A DNA stretch of 64,000 nt from Kingdonia uniflora (GCA_014058105.1 JACGCM010001011.1:2547501-2611500), one strand, 5' to 3'; positions 47,142-59,811 are shown, numbered from the stretch's first letter. The notes: generated by a model not told the origin, from the letters alone. Made by a program: numbers and translations.

Positions 47142-47739
47142 TTAGCATTTAGCACTTTGAAAATCAGAAAACAAACACCCCCTAAGAATAGAAAGTCAAA
47201 TAAGAAAAATCTGTGATTAGTGTTTAGTGACTGCTCACAGTGCTCCTCCTTTGCACAATAGCAACAGCATCAGCAAGTGCATATGCCCTATAGCCATGAC
47301 GACTACTCAGATCTACCAACTCTTTCTCAGTACTCTTGTTCTTTGCAGATACCTCAATCCATCCTTCAATATTAACCCATAAGAACAAATGCAAAAATAT
47401 GAAAATCAAGAGAGAGAGAGAGAGAGAACTCACAGTTAATTGTAACTACCCATTGTTATTCGATTTACCGAGTAATTCTTAGGTCTTCTGAAAATTCAAG
47501 ATGAACTTCAAGAAACTCTAAAAAATTAGGAATAAATCCTGCAATATGAATCTGATTCTCGATTATAAATTAATAGAAGAAACGTGGTTTTGGGAGTAAA
47601 GAAGCTTAATTTTTAGGAGTGAAGGGGATTTAGGCGAAAAGGGTAATGTGAAAGTTGGAAGAATAAACATTTAGGGAAAATTTTCGATTTCATGCAAAAG
47701 CGAAGAAGCTTAATTTGAGGAGTGATGAGAAAATGCCAG
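47142..47739. other. Region between the PPR fragment and the right subterminal repeats
   Basis: Contains a minus-strand ORF (47224-47433) whose start lies in a GA microsatellite (47410-47428). Its only coding-like part (about 40 residues with EKELVDLSSRHGYRAYALAD) is unidentified. The rest is AT-rich without a recognised feature. Confidence 0.35.
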
Positions 47740-47840
47740 AGATCTATTTCGAATTACTACGGATAAAGTCGATGCCTATCTAACTATAGCCAAAGTCCGT
47801 GGTAAAACTTAAAAATAGTTGTGGCAAATTAACAATTTTT
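47740..47840. repeat. Right subterminal repeats of the CACTA-like block, terminus missing
   Basis: ACTACGGATAAAGTC, GCCAAAGTCCGTGGTAAAA and GTTGTGGCAAATT match the left-end motif family, then AACAATTTTT meets ATT and viral sequence. No GTAGTG end is present. Confidence 0.6.
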
Positions 47841-48022
47841 ATTCAAATTGCTCTTATTATCCAACATAAATATACCATTCATGGTATAGCCCTAGTTGAT
47901 AGTGGGGCTGATTTAAACTGTATTCAAGAAGGCTTGGTTCCTACCAAGTATTTCGAAAAAATTACTCAATCTCTTACATCTGTTAGTGGTACTAGAATGA
48001 ATAGTCAATATAAAATTTTACA
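47841..48022 (+). pseudogene. EPRV copy 2, protease N-terminal part
   Basis: About 60 codons of a caulimovirid aspartic protease with the active-site box ALVDSGADLNCIQEGLVP. The open frame extends upstream into CACTA-like sequence and downstream into the second CACTA element, so its apparent Met and stop are not viral. The viral frame is cut after ILH at 48022, with ACA as target site. It continues at 63451. The enzyme matures the viral polyprotein. Confidence 0.88.
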
Positions 48023-48360
48023 CACTACAACAAATATAGGTTCTTATGTCATTGAAAAAATGACGTAAAAGGCGATGACGTGGAAATGTAGGGACTAACA
48101 ACGTCATTAAATAAGTGACATGGAAAGCTAGGCACTAACGTTATTAATTAAGTGACGTATAAGGGGTTTTCAAAAAATGGCGTTATTATTACCTAATTCC
48201 GGTGGCTGGCCGGCTAATGTATTCTGTTGACGTCACTAAATAACGTCATTAAAAAATGACGTAGTTGAACTCATTTAACGTCATATTTAAAGTAACGTGG
48301 TAGCGTTTTTATATATCAACAATGACATTTTTAAAATGACGTCAATACCTCAAAAAATGC
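48023..48360. repeat. Left terminus and GACGT subterminal repeats
   Basis: At least ten GACGT or ACGTCATT motifs in both orientations in about 320 bases (e.g. 48061, 48074, 48101, 48230, 48247, 48258, 48280, 48340), consistent with transposase-binding arrays. Confidence 0.85.
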
Positions 48361-49500
48361 AACCAAAAAAATAAAAAAAATCAAATATTGTCCATCCACT
48401 GCCCTGTCCTCCTCTCTACAAAACCACCACAATATTCTACAAAAAGGTAAAATATTTGGCTAAATTATATTACTTTCATTCAATACAATATGTTTAAACT
48501 TAATCACTTCATTATTTGAATTACAGAGCTAAATCACTGGTAAACTTAACCAATGCACACAAAAACTAATAAAACAACCATAAAAAAGGGCTTTGGATGT
48601 TTCACTGCCAGAATGCTTACAGCCTTTGAGTGCCTTTGTGTATTTCTACTAATCCGGATCAATTTGTAAACCTGTCAAAGCATACAAATTAAGCATTAGC
48701 CCCTTGCATAGAATAACTTAGCAAATAGTATATTCATACCTTGATAGTAAGGTAAGAGGAAGGTGGATATTCTCAATCACAGATAATCGAGGATTATACC
48801 GTGAACCACTACAAATACTTCAGTTGGTCTATAACATGGATGATGATGCGTAACATCCTATACGCATACGTGTAGCATACTGAATGACTAACAAAGCTAA
48901 TTATCAACTGATCTTGTATTGGTCGAGATCAACAATGTTAACAATTGCTGGCCTATACAAGAAGGTAGTTCCAGTCTAGTAAAGTAATCATGCTAATGTA
49001 GGTTTCAAGTTTTTAATTGGTTTGTAATGAAATGGATGTATAACATACCCCCAGGGAACATCTAACAGTTTGGATGGCTTTGTTACTTCAACCCCAAGAT
49101 CTGTATATTTGCATGAACCTAAACCAAAAAAATAGATGCTTCTATCAGACATGAAGCTATAGAAAATTAGGAATTAACTAGAACATCGGGATAATTAGTT
49201 TTTACATAGCATCAGCAAACAAGTTTTGTGAAGATTTTTTTTAAACAGTGTTAAAATCACTACTTGATTCATATTACATATCTACAGATAATTGACATGT
49301 ATGTATGGAAATTGATACTTTCAATACAGTAATGATAATGTACAATATCCCAGCAAACAAGTCCTACAAACCTCAGTCATGGTAAATTTTACCTCTCTAT
49401 ATATTTTAACTCCATATCCGCATTTGTAGAAGGTGACAAGCCAACAAGATATTTAAGAATAACACCATATATAAATTTATACAATTTACAATTCATAATA
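48361..49500. other. No gene recognised
   Basis: AT-rich sequence between the subterminal array and the receptor-kinase fragment; no ORF or repeat of note seen. Confidence 0.5.
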
Positions 49501-51063
49501 TTGAATGATGTGAATATTACGTTCTACATGGAGTGTTATAATCAAACTGTTCATGCTCCATATCAAATTCCAAGTACTAGAAACAATGGTTTTTTGAGAT
49601 TGGATATCGATGGGGGCCTACGGATATACACTTGGGACTGGCAAACTGGATTGAAAGTAAATTGTGTACTTTCCAGTAAAGGGAGTGAGTGTCAGTCCCC
49701 TCTCAAATGTGGTAAGTATGGTATTTGCAAAGACGGGCAATGTTCATGTCCAAGAGGAGTCAATATAAATGGCATCAAATGCTTCACACCAACAAATGCT
49801 CAGTTCCCTACCATGGCTTGTAGCCCGATATCGGCCTCACCCTCAAATCAATATCACCTTGTAAGTTTTGGGCACTTATCATATTTCAGTTATTTTGATT
49901 GGAGAGCAGGAGTTCTTGAATCCTACAATGAGGACACAGCTGCAAGCAGGCATGTTCACTAAATCCATCTTGCAAAGCTGTCTTCTTCAAATATTTAAAT
50001 AGTAGTGCTTCAAATGTCTATTGTTATATGCCAACTGATGTTCTATCGATGATTGAGTATCCAACAATGCCTCATAATGGGTATAATACATCATCTTATC
50101 TCAAGGTTTCACAAACTTCTCCTTCCACGCCAAAGACTGGTAGTTTGAGTTAGCATAACTCTTACAATTATGTTACTCATTCTGTCAGTTATAACTATGT
50201 TTGGCAACTGAAATATTTTCTAAGAAGCTAGGGAGAAGAGGATTTGGCATTGCATTTAAAGGAGTGTTAAAAGAGGGGACTATAGTTACGGTAAAATGGT
50301 TAGATAGTACTGATCAAGGAGCAATGGAGTTCTCAGTGGAGGTTGATAGAGTCGGAAACATCCACCATATTAATTTAGTACGACTTAATGGTTTTTTTGC
50401 ATAGAAATCTCACAGGCTTTTGATTTATGAGTATATGAGTAATGGGTCTCTAGAAAAATGGATTTTTGATGAAAGCAGACAGTCTGATCTTGATTGGACA
50501 ATAAGACAGGATATTGTTAGACATTGCGAAAGGATTACAGTATCTTCATGAAGAGTGTAGACTGTGAATTGTTCATTTAGACGTGAAACCATAAAACATC
50601 CTTCTCGATGACGACTTTAATGCCAAACTTTTGGATTTTGGACTGCCAAAGTTAATCGACCGAGATGAAAGCCAAGTAGTGACATGTATCCGGGGAACTC
50701 TAGGGTACATAGCTCTAGAGTGGCAACACTCACGCATTACTGTCAAAGCTGACATCTATAGCTATGGGGTTGTTTTGGTTGAGGTAGTGAGTGGAAGGAA
50801 GAACTTGGACTAGTCAAGACCCGAGTCTGATATGCACTTACTAAAACTCTATGAAAGAAAGGTGGAAGAGGATCGTTTGTTTGACATTGTCGACTTTGAA
50901 AGTGAAGATTTGCAGTGTGTCGAAGAATAAATTGTTAGGATGATAAAGCTTGGATTTTGGTGTTTAAATGTTGATCATACGAAAAGGCTCACTATGTCTA
51001 CTGTGGTTAAGGTACTAGAGGGGTGTATGGAGTTGGAAACAGATTTGGCTATAAATTTTTAGA
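49501..51063 (+). pseudogene. S-domain (G-lectin) receptor-like kinase pseudogene, SD2-type
   Basis: The first piece (49501-49962) is extracellular, with an S-locus-glycoprotein-like RLDIDGGLRIYTW segment and an EGF-like cysteine cluster (CQSPLKCGKYGICKDGQCSC). After a broken PAN/transmembrane part comes a kinase (50201-51060): glycine loop GRRGFGIAFKG, VTVKWLD with the lysine, HLDVKP catalytic loop followed by a stop, DFGLPKL in place of DFG-L-A-K-L, and GTLGYIALEW with Ala for Pro. Frameshifts lie near 50520, and stops at 50402, 50590 and 50811. Intact members are plasma-membrane receptors. No introns interrupt it, as is usual for this subfamily. It was carried into the CACTA element. Confidence 0.85.
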
Positions 51064-51660
51064 CAATATTCCTCCTCAAACTATTCCTAGTACTTTTGTA
51101 TGTCTTTGTGTATAAGGGATCTGTATTTCAGCAGTAAGATTTATCAACATTGTAGTGAAATATATCTAAGATAGACTATAGTTTCTTTGAATCAAATTTC
51201 ATTTTGAATGAAACTTTCCTGACTCCGAACTAGTAAATATGTGACACTTAAAAACTTGACGTTCAATTACGTACCTCTATTCAGGTGGATCCTTTTTGGG
51301 GTTGCCAATGGATTTATTCCAAACTGACTGGCTTCAAGTCCAAAATGAGTCTGAATTCCATCCAAGAAAGACTTCTAGTAGTTATTCATAGTTATGATGA
51401 AGGACAAAATCACCTTATTCACCTCTAATTCTCTTGCTCTTAGATATGTTTTATTCACCATTATGATGAAGCAAAAAATATTCTTTGTTCCCTACCTTGA
51501 AAATCAAGTATTTTCTTTTTTTTATACCTCAGATCTCATCTATTTTAATTGAATATTTACAACATTCAATCTCCCAACAACGATATATTACATAGACATT
51601 ATCATATCAATCATCCAGGATAAGGCATGCCCTATCACAAAGGAGAAGTTACTATATCTA
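51064..51660. other. No gene recognised
   Basis: AT-rich spacer between two captured gene pieces of opposite strands; nothing supportable seen. Confidence 0.5.
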
Positions 51661-52059
51661 CTTCCCAATGTGATTGCCTTATTGGAAATTTAGGATGCTA
51701 GAAACCAGTAAAACTAATTTATGAAAAGTCTCAAATCTCAATATTACAAGTACTCGAGAGTGTAAGAGGGAGGTCTTCTGCCCCAACTCAAGAAGAAGCC
51801 CATTCGAAGTAAGGGCAGACAACACCTCTTGTAGCAGTTCAGTTACCATACCCAAAGAAGAAGAAGCCCTACCTGGGATATGGTTTCCTCCTTTAGAATT
51901 GAAAGGAGCTTCTTCCCATGCACTAACTGCAAATGTAGGATTTGTTACTATAAGAAGGTTTCCTAATTGAATGGAACTTTTAAATTTATCCACCAGTTTA
52001 AGTAAGAAGGTTTCCTAATCCTTATGAAGCGACACTCTTGACTATAACATTATCCAACA
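51661..52059 (-). pseudogene. Unidentified coding fragment downstream of the ERI1-like piece
   Basis: A 104-codon minus-strand ORF (51679-51993), with a segment EEAPFNSKGGNHIPGRASSS and a Leu-rich C-terminal part. The family is unknown. It may be part of the same captured gene cluster, since spacing to the exonuclease piece is under 70 bases. Confidence 0.3.
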
Positions 52060-52262
52060 ATCCCAGTTCGACCATGTCACCATCGGTTAGGTGTTGATGA
52101 AATGCAGGCCGAACATACGTTTGAAAAGAAGCTTCTATTTGACCATTCACACTGTTCACCAGTACAGATGGAAACTCATTTATCTCTTGTAGATGAGGAT
52201 TTTTATCCTTATCACAGGTTGCCTCAAAGTCAATAACCGCAAAATACTAAAACTCTTGATAA
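52060..52262 (-). pseudogene. ERI1-like 3'-5' exonuclease fragment (DEDDh)
   Basis: Minus-strand frame with a stop just before YFAVIDFEATCDKDKNPH and then EINEFPSVLV and SFQTYVRPAFHQHLTDGD. The IDFEATC box is the first catalytic motif (Asp and Glu) of the ERI1/SNIPER exonuclease family, and the FPSV and YVRP blocks follow in the family's order. Only the first ~65 residues of the nuclease domain remain; the later catalytic blocks are absent. ERI1 family enzymes trim histone mRNA stem-loops, 5.8S rRNA or siRNA 3' ends. Assignment is confident at family level; it is a dead fragment inside a transposon. Confidence 0.8.
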
Positions 52263-52279
52263 ACAGGATTATTACTTAT

Positions 52280-52471
52280 CTAAGAGGAAACTGTAGCTCT
52301 TTTGTTCTCATGGTAATACTTGGGAACTACGCACTTATCTGTTGATATGAACGAACCATTGATCTCAAGGCCGATAGAGGAATTACCCAATAAAGGTTTA
52401 TTCAAATAAGTAACATTCAAGAAAGAAATATCATCAACACTAATTTCAATTAGAATAGTTTGCAATAACAT
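52280..52471 (-). pseudogene. Probable BPI/LBP-family protein fragment
   Basis: One minus frame of about 63 codons with DDISFLNVTYLNKPLLGNSS and GLEINGSFISTDKCVVPKYY. This resembles the central BPI/LBP domain of plant lipopolysaccharide-binding-related proteins. It directly precedes the ERI1 piece on the same strand, and the two are unrelated proteins, so they come from separate captures or a chimera. Short and without invariant residues, so moderate confidence only. Confidence 0.45.
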
Positions 52472-52539
52472 TCAAAACTCTGTAACTACACAAACAGATA
52501 CAAAAAATACTGATTTAGAGACAGTTCACTGTAAAGGGT

Positions 52540-53540
52540 ACCTGAATCATGGGTTTTCCAAGAATTTAAACGAGTGGTTTGCCCTCAAATCTTGAAGAAG
52601 CGTATCGAGCAGGTATAATCCCAACAACACGGCTCCTAAACTTGCTAGATTGGTGAAATATGAAGAGAGCGTGAGCTCCAGCTACAGCTACAATAGAAAT
52701 ATGCTAATAAAGGCCCAGGAAATACTACCAATACAGTAAAATTAAAGCAGCACTAGCAAAATCCCAGAGGATCACAAATTTGTTAAGGTAAAATTATTCT
52801 TTTTACCTCGGTTAAAGCCGAGCATATCAAATAAGGGGCTTGCCTGCTCAACAAAATATGTTAAAAGCTCAGGTACATCCAAAGGTGGTACTTCCTACAC
52901 CAAATAGTAAAGAGAGTTAGGCCACATGAGAACAAGCAGTTCCAGATTCACACCACTCATTGAATTATAATTTGCATATAATACAATTCGAAGCATAAGA
53001 GAGAGCAACAGGTTCAAAATAAAGATTTTGGATTCCACCTTGGGCACTTAAAAAAAACTCTTTGTGCTTTCATGTAAGTTAAGTGTCGACTTTTCTAATT
53101 AAGATGCAAAGCAATTGTCGTAAAAAGGTCACAACTTGAAATTGATAAGTTAAATGAGAAAACAAAGATTCCCAGAGGTTCAAAATAAATCAAGGGTTGA
53201 CAAGTATGTAGAGGCACCTCATTAAGCAATGAAGACTACAATGGACCTACCTGAATAATGGTTAAACAATAATAGCCCACAGTGGAGCAAAAAAACAATA
53301 AGTAGACCAACTTCATACCCATACAACTGTACATCCCTTATTCGAAATTTCAACTGGAACAATAACCCAAGAACTATGCAAAGAGTTGTAATCCTTATGC
53401 CAATTCGACGTACGACCAACTGTTATCCTTCTCCCTCCTCCTTTATCCGGGCTTGGGACCGGCAATGAAACCATATAGTTCCATCGGCGGAGTTAAAAAG
53501 GGTTTTATCTAAGAAATCAAATTAGTTAGTAATCAAGATA
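52540..53540 (-). pseudogene. Unidentified coding fragments, one membrane-like
   Basis: Two protein-like minus frames. Near 52815-52905 one reads PLDVPELLTYFVEQASPLFD. Near 53222-53500 a piece runs ADGTIWFHCRS... then hydrophobic TTLCIVLGLLFQLKF and VGLLIVFLLHCGLLLF, likely two membrane segments. Families not recognised. Confidence 0.35.
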
Positions 53541-54099
53541 TAAATGCAAAGGTCTAGCAGCTGAAAAGATAGTAAAATTCCCTCATCAATAAATAATAGG
53601 GTTCAAACTCTTAACGCGATATAATGTAAAAGGTCTAGCAAAAAACAAATAAATAATAACCATATTGAGGATTGTCAAAACTTAATCCTTGATAATAAAT
53701 AGGGTTGGCCAAGACACGAATGATACGATTGCATCGTCGATGGTTTCATGTTCTCCCCCACTAAGTGGCATATCCTCTTTTACAGCTGTTTGAATACTCA
53801 CCTTCGACATTCCATCTCCTAAAGGTGCACCGTGTACTCTACTTGTAGGGTCATCAGTATACCAAAAACTAGTTGCAAGAATATTACTTGGAGAAAGCCA
53901 ATATAGTCAGCAATTTACGGGTTTTGATATTGTATGGCATCTCTGTTAGATAGAACATATGAGAAAGTGAGTTAATTAACTGCAATTTATACATACAACA
54001 TGATTTTTAACTTGGGAACATACCGAAAGCAATATGCTATTTTCTCGAGGGGTAATTTCATCTTGAGCATTTCCTTGATTTGACTGTTCAAGGAATTAG

Positions 54100-56004
54100 T
54101 ATTAACGACATCGAATTATTAAAATATACTAGTGAAGATTTTAAGTTAATAAACCAGTAACTTTGTCATTTTTGTCATTTGTGCCTCCAATAACGATACT
54201 TTCTCATTCACTTCCTTGTATACTACTAGCTCCTCCTATAAAACCCTCACTTCTTCTTGTAAACTTTGTACTATCACTCCACCATGTTTAACACCTTTTT
54301 AAAGGGTTAGTGATATGCCAAATCCCGTTGCCCTCATACGTCCAGGGTACTCAGGACCTAAAACCTCTGTGAGATCATCATCTCCAACATCTTGATTATT
54401 TGAGTTGATTTCATCTATTTTATCCTGAAAATAAAAAGTAACATATGGTGTTAACGTAAACAATTATTATGTAACATTAAATACATAATTATAAAATACT
54501 AAAGGTACATATTATTTTTTCTTGGACGAACTCATTTATGGCCTCTCCATTCTTCTTTCTGTGTGCCCTTGTCCATACAGTAGACCGTCAAACCATTTTC
54601 ACAACTGATGTGGCGTCATCGGCAATTTCTTTGTTCTACAAAAAAAGAACCATATATTCTTATATGCGTAGATTAGTAATGTAAATTGGTATAAAGCATA
54701 TGAAAGACAACTACCATTTCATGCTCCAACTGAGGATATCCTAAACGGCTACATGTAAGGGGAAATTTATATTTTTTTCCTGATTTCGATGAGTCTTCTT
54801 CTAAGCTCCTGCAGAAACAACAATATTATTTTTAGGTTACTGACAATTGGATTAAACATTAGGGAGTTACTAAAATGTTACATCAAAAAGAAAAGAAAGT
54901 ATATAAGTTTAATACCTTGTAATTAGAAGTTGTACATTGTTTAACAAAAGCCTCCCATTGATTGTAAGGTACATCTTCCAGATAATTTTTGAGAGCTTGT
55001 TCATACTCATCATTAATATCTATTAATTTTCTCTTTTCAACTTTGAATTCACGCCAATCTTTTCCCATAGACATTAATGTCAACTTTTGTGCCTCTTCTG
55101 GTACTATAAACTTTTGTTCCCATAAGCATAAGCTAACAAAGAAAAACTTTATAAGAATTTGAAATATAACATAGTGAGTTGCGTAGAAGTAATTTACCTT
55201 TGCCATCTCCTATAACCTATCTTTTACATCTGGCTTGACTTTATGCCAAGTAAGGATCGTGATAGGAACAATCTCTCTAACAATAACCCCAATATATGTG
55301 CTAAAGAACACCGAATATTCACCAATAGGTTGTCCTTTTATATTGAAATTTAGAGGTCTTCTTTTACAGCTTTCAACAACAATAACTTTGCATTTATTTT
55401 TACCTCTTCGGCGAAATGACTTAGGATTTTGTATTAGCTGATTGGATGTTTGAGATGTACCTTCTTCTAGTATACTTAGACTATGAATTCCTTGAATTCT
55501 TTCAAGTTGTGAAGAATTGCCAAGGCCTGTAGTAGCTCGTGCTATACAAACATATCTAAGCAATTGCGATTTTGATATATTAATGATTTTGTAAACATAT
55601 AATAATTTGTATTGGCTAATTTGATGGATAAGGATATACCTTCATTTAATTGACTTGAGTTTTAACGTTCTTGCACAATTACTGGTCGAGAAAGCTTGCG
55701 AAAGCCTATACTGCCTCGTGCTATATAAGAAATACATGTGAACAATATAATCATAGAGTTATAATGGACCATATCGAATATTCATCGCCAATGAAATTTA
55801 AAGCGTTCACCTGCGGATTCATCGTATCCATAGTACCGATATTGGCAATGATATTTTTAGCCCTTTTTGAAATTTCCATTTGAATCTGCAATGTGCATAT
55901 GTTACCAATGTAATTAGAATTTAAATTATCATAACTAAAATAAATATATATAAAAATAAGAATCTTACCGGTGTTGCTTTACTCTTCAAATTTCTTCGCT
56001 CCAT
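54100..56004 (-). pseudogene. CACTA TNP1-like gene (Transposase_24 / Ptta-En-Spm family)
   Basis: The start is the ATG at 56002-56004 (MERRNLKSKATP), immediately followed by a donor-like GTAAGATTC. Further pieces follow downstream. 55210-55563 has NIKGQPIGEYSVFFSTYIGV and VREIVPITILTWHKV; 54883-55206 has EEAQKLTLMSMGKDWREFK and YNQWEAFVKQ; later exons have KEIADDATSVVK, AHRKKNGEAINEFV and VLGPEYPGRMRA. A coiled-coil end (EVNEKVSLLEAQM) closes it near 54160. This block order is the Transposase_24 family pattern of plant En/Spm elements, a DNA-binding accessory or regulatory protein. Stops near 54600, 54300 and 54245 show decay. It is intron-split, as in related elements. Confidence 0.8.
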
Positions 56005-56313
56005 AGTAATAAAGTTAGGCAAAGAAGTTCACCTTTAAAAATATGGTCATATTGATAATATATCAAATTTGATAACACTATCAAAAGCCCAAAATTCACA
56101 AGTAAAGTATAATACTGTCATAAATAAATGCCAAGATTTTATTAATAGGATTGAACAAGTTAACAAAAGAAATGACAAAATTCACTTAATTACCAGCCAT
56201 ATAATAAGATCTCAACTCTAAAGTATTCAAATCATATATACTAGACATTTATCAAATAAACCAAAATAAGATCTACAAATATTCAAGATAGAAAGAAAAT
56301 AAGAAATTTTAAT

Positions 56314-59300
56314 TTGAAAGACTTAATCTGCATTATTTTGAACTCATACTCCTTCACAATCCGCACGTACATAGCCTTCATCTTCGATATCTCCAATAGG
56401 CCCAAGACTATCTATGGGTACCGACTCTTCTCGTACTTCATCGTTAGTATCCTCCAAATCCATAAACCCTCGAGGAGGTGCTCTCAAAACTACATACCAC
56501 AATGAGTCTTCTGATTCCCGGGAATAAAATAATTGATGAGCTTGAGTTGCAAGGATGAATGGATCTCGTTGTTGAGTTATTCCATGATGAAGATTCACTA
56601 ATGTAAACCCCTTAATTTTTTTAATTCTTGTAGCTGTACTCGCCCAATCACAAAGGAATACTGGATAACGAAAGGTGTAATAGTCTATCAAAATAAAAAA
56701 ATTTATAACCCCTTAATAAGTCACGACCTTTTCAATATGTCTCTGGTCTCTATCACTTGATCTACATAAGGTAGTAGCACACAAAGAAACTCCTGAGTTT
56801 TGAGTTTCTTTCTCTGTATCCTGTGTATGAAAATGATATCCACTAATTAAATAGGATTCACAAGTCATGGCAGACTTACTTGGACCATATGATAATTCTT
56901 TTAATTTAGGGGACACAACCTTATGTTTCATCTCTTCAAAAATCAAAAAAGAATGAGAATATAATTAGGATAAATGTCTTATTGAAAATAATAGAAGGCA
57001 GAGCCATTAGCGTTTTTGCATGCCTCATGTTTAAACAATTCGTTAAACTCATCTGAATGTTTTTTATTAAGTAAACCGTCATTCTTTCCTAATTGACGAT
57101 CTTAAAGAACAAGTTAGCTCTTATGTTTTCTGGTACAATAAGTAGGTTATTTACTATTACAAATATATAATCATAAAACAAAAGTTATATACAAACATAT
57201 ATCACTATACTTACTCTAGGTACGGCTGAACTTCCTTGAAGTTAAACAAAACACAATGATGAACTGATTCACAATTCCCTTCAGATATAGTGAACTTTGC
57301 TTCAGCTGACAATGGGCAACTTTCAAGAATGGTAGATTCAACATTGTCAACGTGATTTCTGCTCACTTTGCCATTGGTATATTCATGAAGATTCAAATAT
57401 TTTGCACAAAATATGGCACACTCTTCTGCCAAGTAACATTTGGCAATACACCCTTCCAGCCTTGTGGGATTTCTAACTTATCATTTTAACACCTTCATAA
57501 ACCTATATATTGCATCAATATTCAATTGTTGCATTAACTTCATACAAGTATTCAAAATAACTTACTAAAAGACTTAGTAAGTAAGTACCTTTCAAATGGA
57601 TACATCCAACAATAATGTACATGCCCTCCAAGGCATGCCTCTTGAACCAATTGAATAGTAAGATGTACCATAATATCAAAAAATGATGGCGGAAAATACC
57701 TCTCTAACATACATATTGTCTCTACGACCACCACTTCCAAACTCGCCATTTTCTCATAATCAATTTCTCTTTGTCAAAGTTCATGGAAAAATGAACAGAG
57801 TTTAAAAATGGTATGCCTCACTCCTTTGGACAGAAGATCATGCAAAGCCACGGGCATCAGTTGTTGCATTAGAACATGATAATCGTGTAATTTCATACCG
57901 TTAATTGTATGATCAGACATAGAAATGCAATTTGAGATATTGGAACAATACCCATCCGGTAACTTCAAGGAAGATAACCTACGACAAAAAAATTCTTTTT
58001 CTTTTTTTGAGAGCATATGTGGTACTGGAGGAAGGAATGTCCTCTTACCACTAGGTTGAGGATGTAGTTCAGGCCTTATTTTTAATTCTTTCATGTCGAG
58101 ACGGGATGCAAGACCATCTTTCAATTTTCCGGCAATGTTCAATAGTGTTCCGACCAAACTAGCGCAAACGTTCTTCTTCGTGTGCATCACGTCCAAACTG
58201 TGAGGTAGTAGATTATACTTCCAGTACGGTAACTCAAAAGAAAATTGACCTCTTCTTCCATCTTTGCAAAGAAGTTCTTTGTGATTTTTTTTGTTTTTGT
58301 GAAGGCTTTCCCCAATCTGTTTCAATATTTTTTACCTCATCCCAAATTTGTGTACCCTTCAAAGAAATTGGACGTGTATCAATCTCTTTTTCGCCATTAA
58401 ACCAACTTTTCTTCGACCGAAATGGGTGGTTAGGCCTAAGAAATGTTTTATGTCGCATATAACAAAATTTCCTGCCGAACTTTAGCCATTGAGAACATGT
58501 ACCATAGCTACAGTTAAGACATGCTACTTCTCCCTTTACTGAGCATCCTGCAAGATATCCATATGCGGGAAATCAATAAATAGTCCACAATAATACTGCC
58601 TTTAAAGTGAACTTGGTTTTGGTATATGAATCATATGTTTCAACACCATTTCCCCACAAAAGTAACAAGTCGTCAATAAGAGGTTGCAAATAAACATCGA
58701 TGTCATTACCAGGTTGCTTCAGTCCGGGGATTAATAGAGTCAACATCAAGAACTTCTTATCCTTGTACAAAGAAGGAGGTAAATTATAATTTACTAACAT
58801 CACAGGCCATCAACTATATTGCGAACTTAAATTATGATAAGGGTTAGCTCCATCTGCAGCGAGTCCCAATCGTAAGTTTCGTAACTCTTTGGAGAATTCG
58901 GGCTACTTAGAATCAATATTTTTCCAAGCAAGGCTATCCACAGGGTGACGCAGTTGGCCATCATTACTCATATAATCTGAATGCCATCTCAACTCTTTCG
59001 CAGTATCAACAGACATATACATCTGCCTAAACCTCGGTATTATGGGGAAATACCTTAAAACCTTTGCTGCTATACCAACTTTTATTCTTTTGGTCTCAGG
59101 ATCTTGTTTCCATCGTGAAGCTCCACATTTTGGACATGACTCCTTCTTTTCATGGTCTATCCTATACAAAATACAATCGTTTACGCATGCGTGAATCTTC
59201 CCGTATTCCAATTCAAATGTCTTCAGCATTTTCCTTGCAAAATACATCAAATTTGGGAGATGGTTATCATCCGTAAGAATATCCTTCAGAGCCTCCAATA

Positions 59301-59811
59301 GTTTAGTAAAACTTTTATCAGACCAACCATTGTTTGCTTTTATGTTAAACAATTTAACAACAACAGTCAACTTTGTGTACTTCTTACAGCCTAGATACAA
59401 TAGCTTTTGTACATCTTGTAACAAGTTGTCAAAGTTTGGAAGTTCATTAGCATCACCATTATATTCATCTCTTGCATTTGTTGCATATGCTGCCGTGTAT
59501 AAGTTCTTCTCCACATCTATTAGATTAAAGATTATCTCTTCGTGTTGATCGTGAGATATTGACTCTGGTAGATCCTCTCCAAGCAATATAAATGGATCGT
59601 AAGTCATGTCTATACCTCGAATTAGAATTATCAAATGATCATACACTTTGCCATGAGACAAACACTTTAAGTTCTTGCAATCTTTGCATGGACTTCTAAT
59701 TTTGTTCAAGGCCGAACCATCAGAGTTTAATTTGGCAAACTCTCAAAAAATTTCAACTCCATCTTGGTAATTCTGACTAGCTCTTTGCAAAAACCTCCAT
59801 GACTTATCCAT
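56314..59811 (-). pseudogene. CACTA transposase TNP2 (tnpD-type)
   Basis: The start at 59811 (MDKSWRFLQRASQNYQDGVEIF, a Transpos_assoc-type N-terminus) has a TGA after EIF. The long piece 58903-59709 has a Cys-containing start (CKDCKNLKC) and a zinc-like CPKCGASRWKQD. The Transposase_21 core follows in 58573-58803 (ELLLLWGNGVETYD), then a YLAGCSVKGEVACLNCSYG region with stop-free parts, 58234-58458, and 57774-58325 with YWKYNLLPHSLDVMHTKKNV. DUF4218-like (57211-57749) and DUF4216-like (56344-56946) parts complete it. It cuts and joins the CACTA ends in the family. Frame breaks occur at least six times. Confidence 0.9.

Larger units (their letters stand above)
29501..47840. mobile_element. CACTA-like compound block interrupting EPRV copy 2
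   Basis: The left end is CACTACACCAATTTTTGC at 29501, after ATT. The viral reading frame resumes at 47841 with ATT, so a 3-bp ATT target duplication fits an 18.3-kb insertion. The right-hand sequence (47740-47840) has the same GTCCGTGG-type subterminal motifs but lacks a terminal GTAGTG. A good GGTGTAGTG terminus lies instead at 34668. The block holds a chromovirus (35505-45492) and a PPR-DYW pseudogene. No transposase domain was recognised, so it would have been non-autonomous. Confidence 0.6.

Noticed and set aside
47799..48068. The full 89-codon ORF as one gene
   Set aside because: Its start lies in CACTA-like subterminal sequence and its last codons lie inside the next CACTA element. Only 47841-48022 is viral.
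48037..48360. GACGT repeats as a CRISPR array or as CRE-type regulatory sites
   Set aside because: Spacing is irregular, both orientations occur, and they sit at transposon ends on both sides. They are subterminal repeats of the CACTA element.
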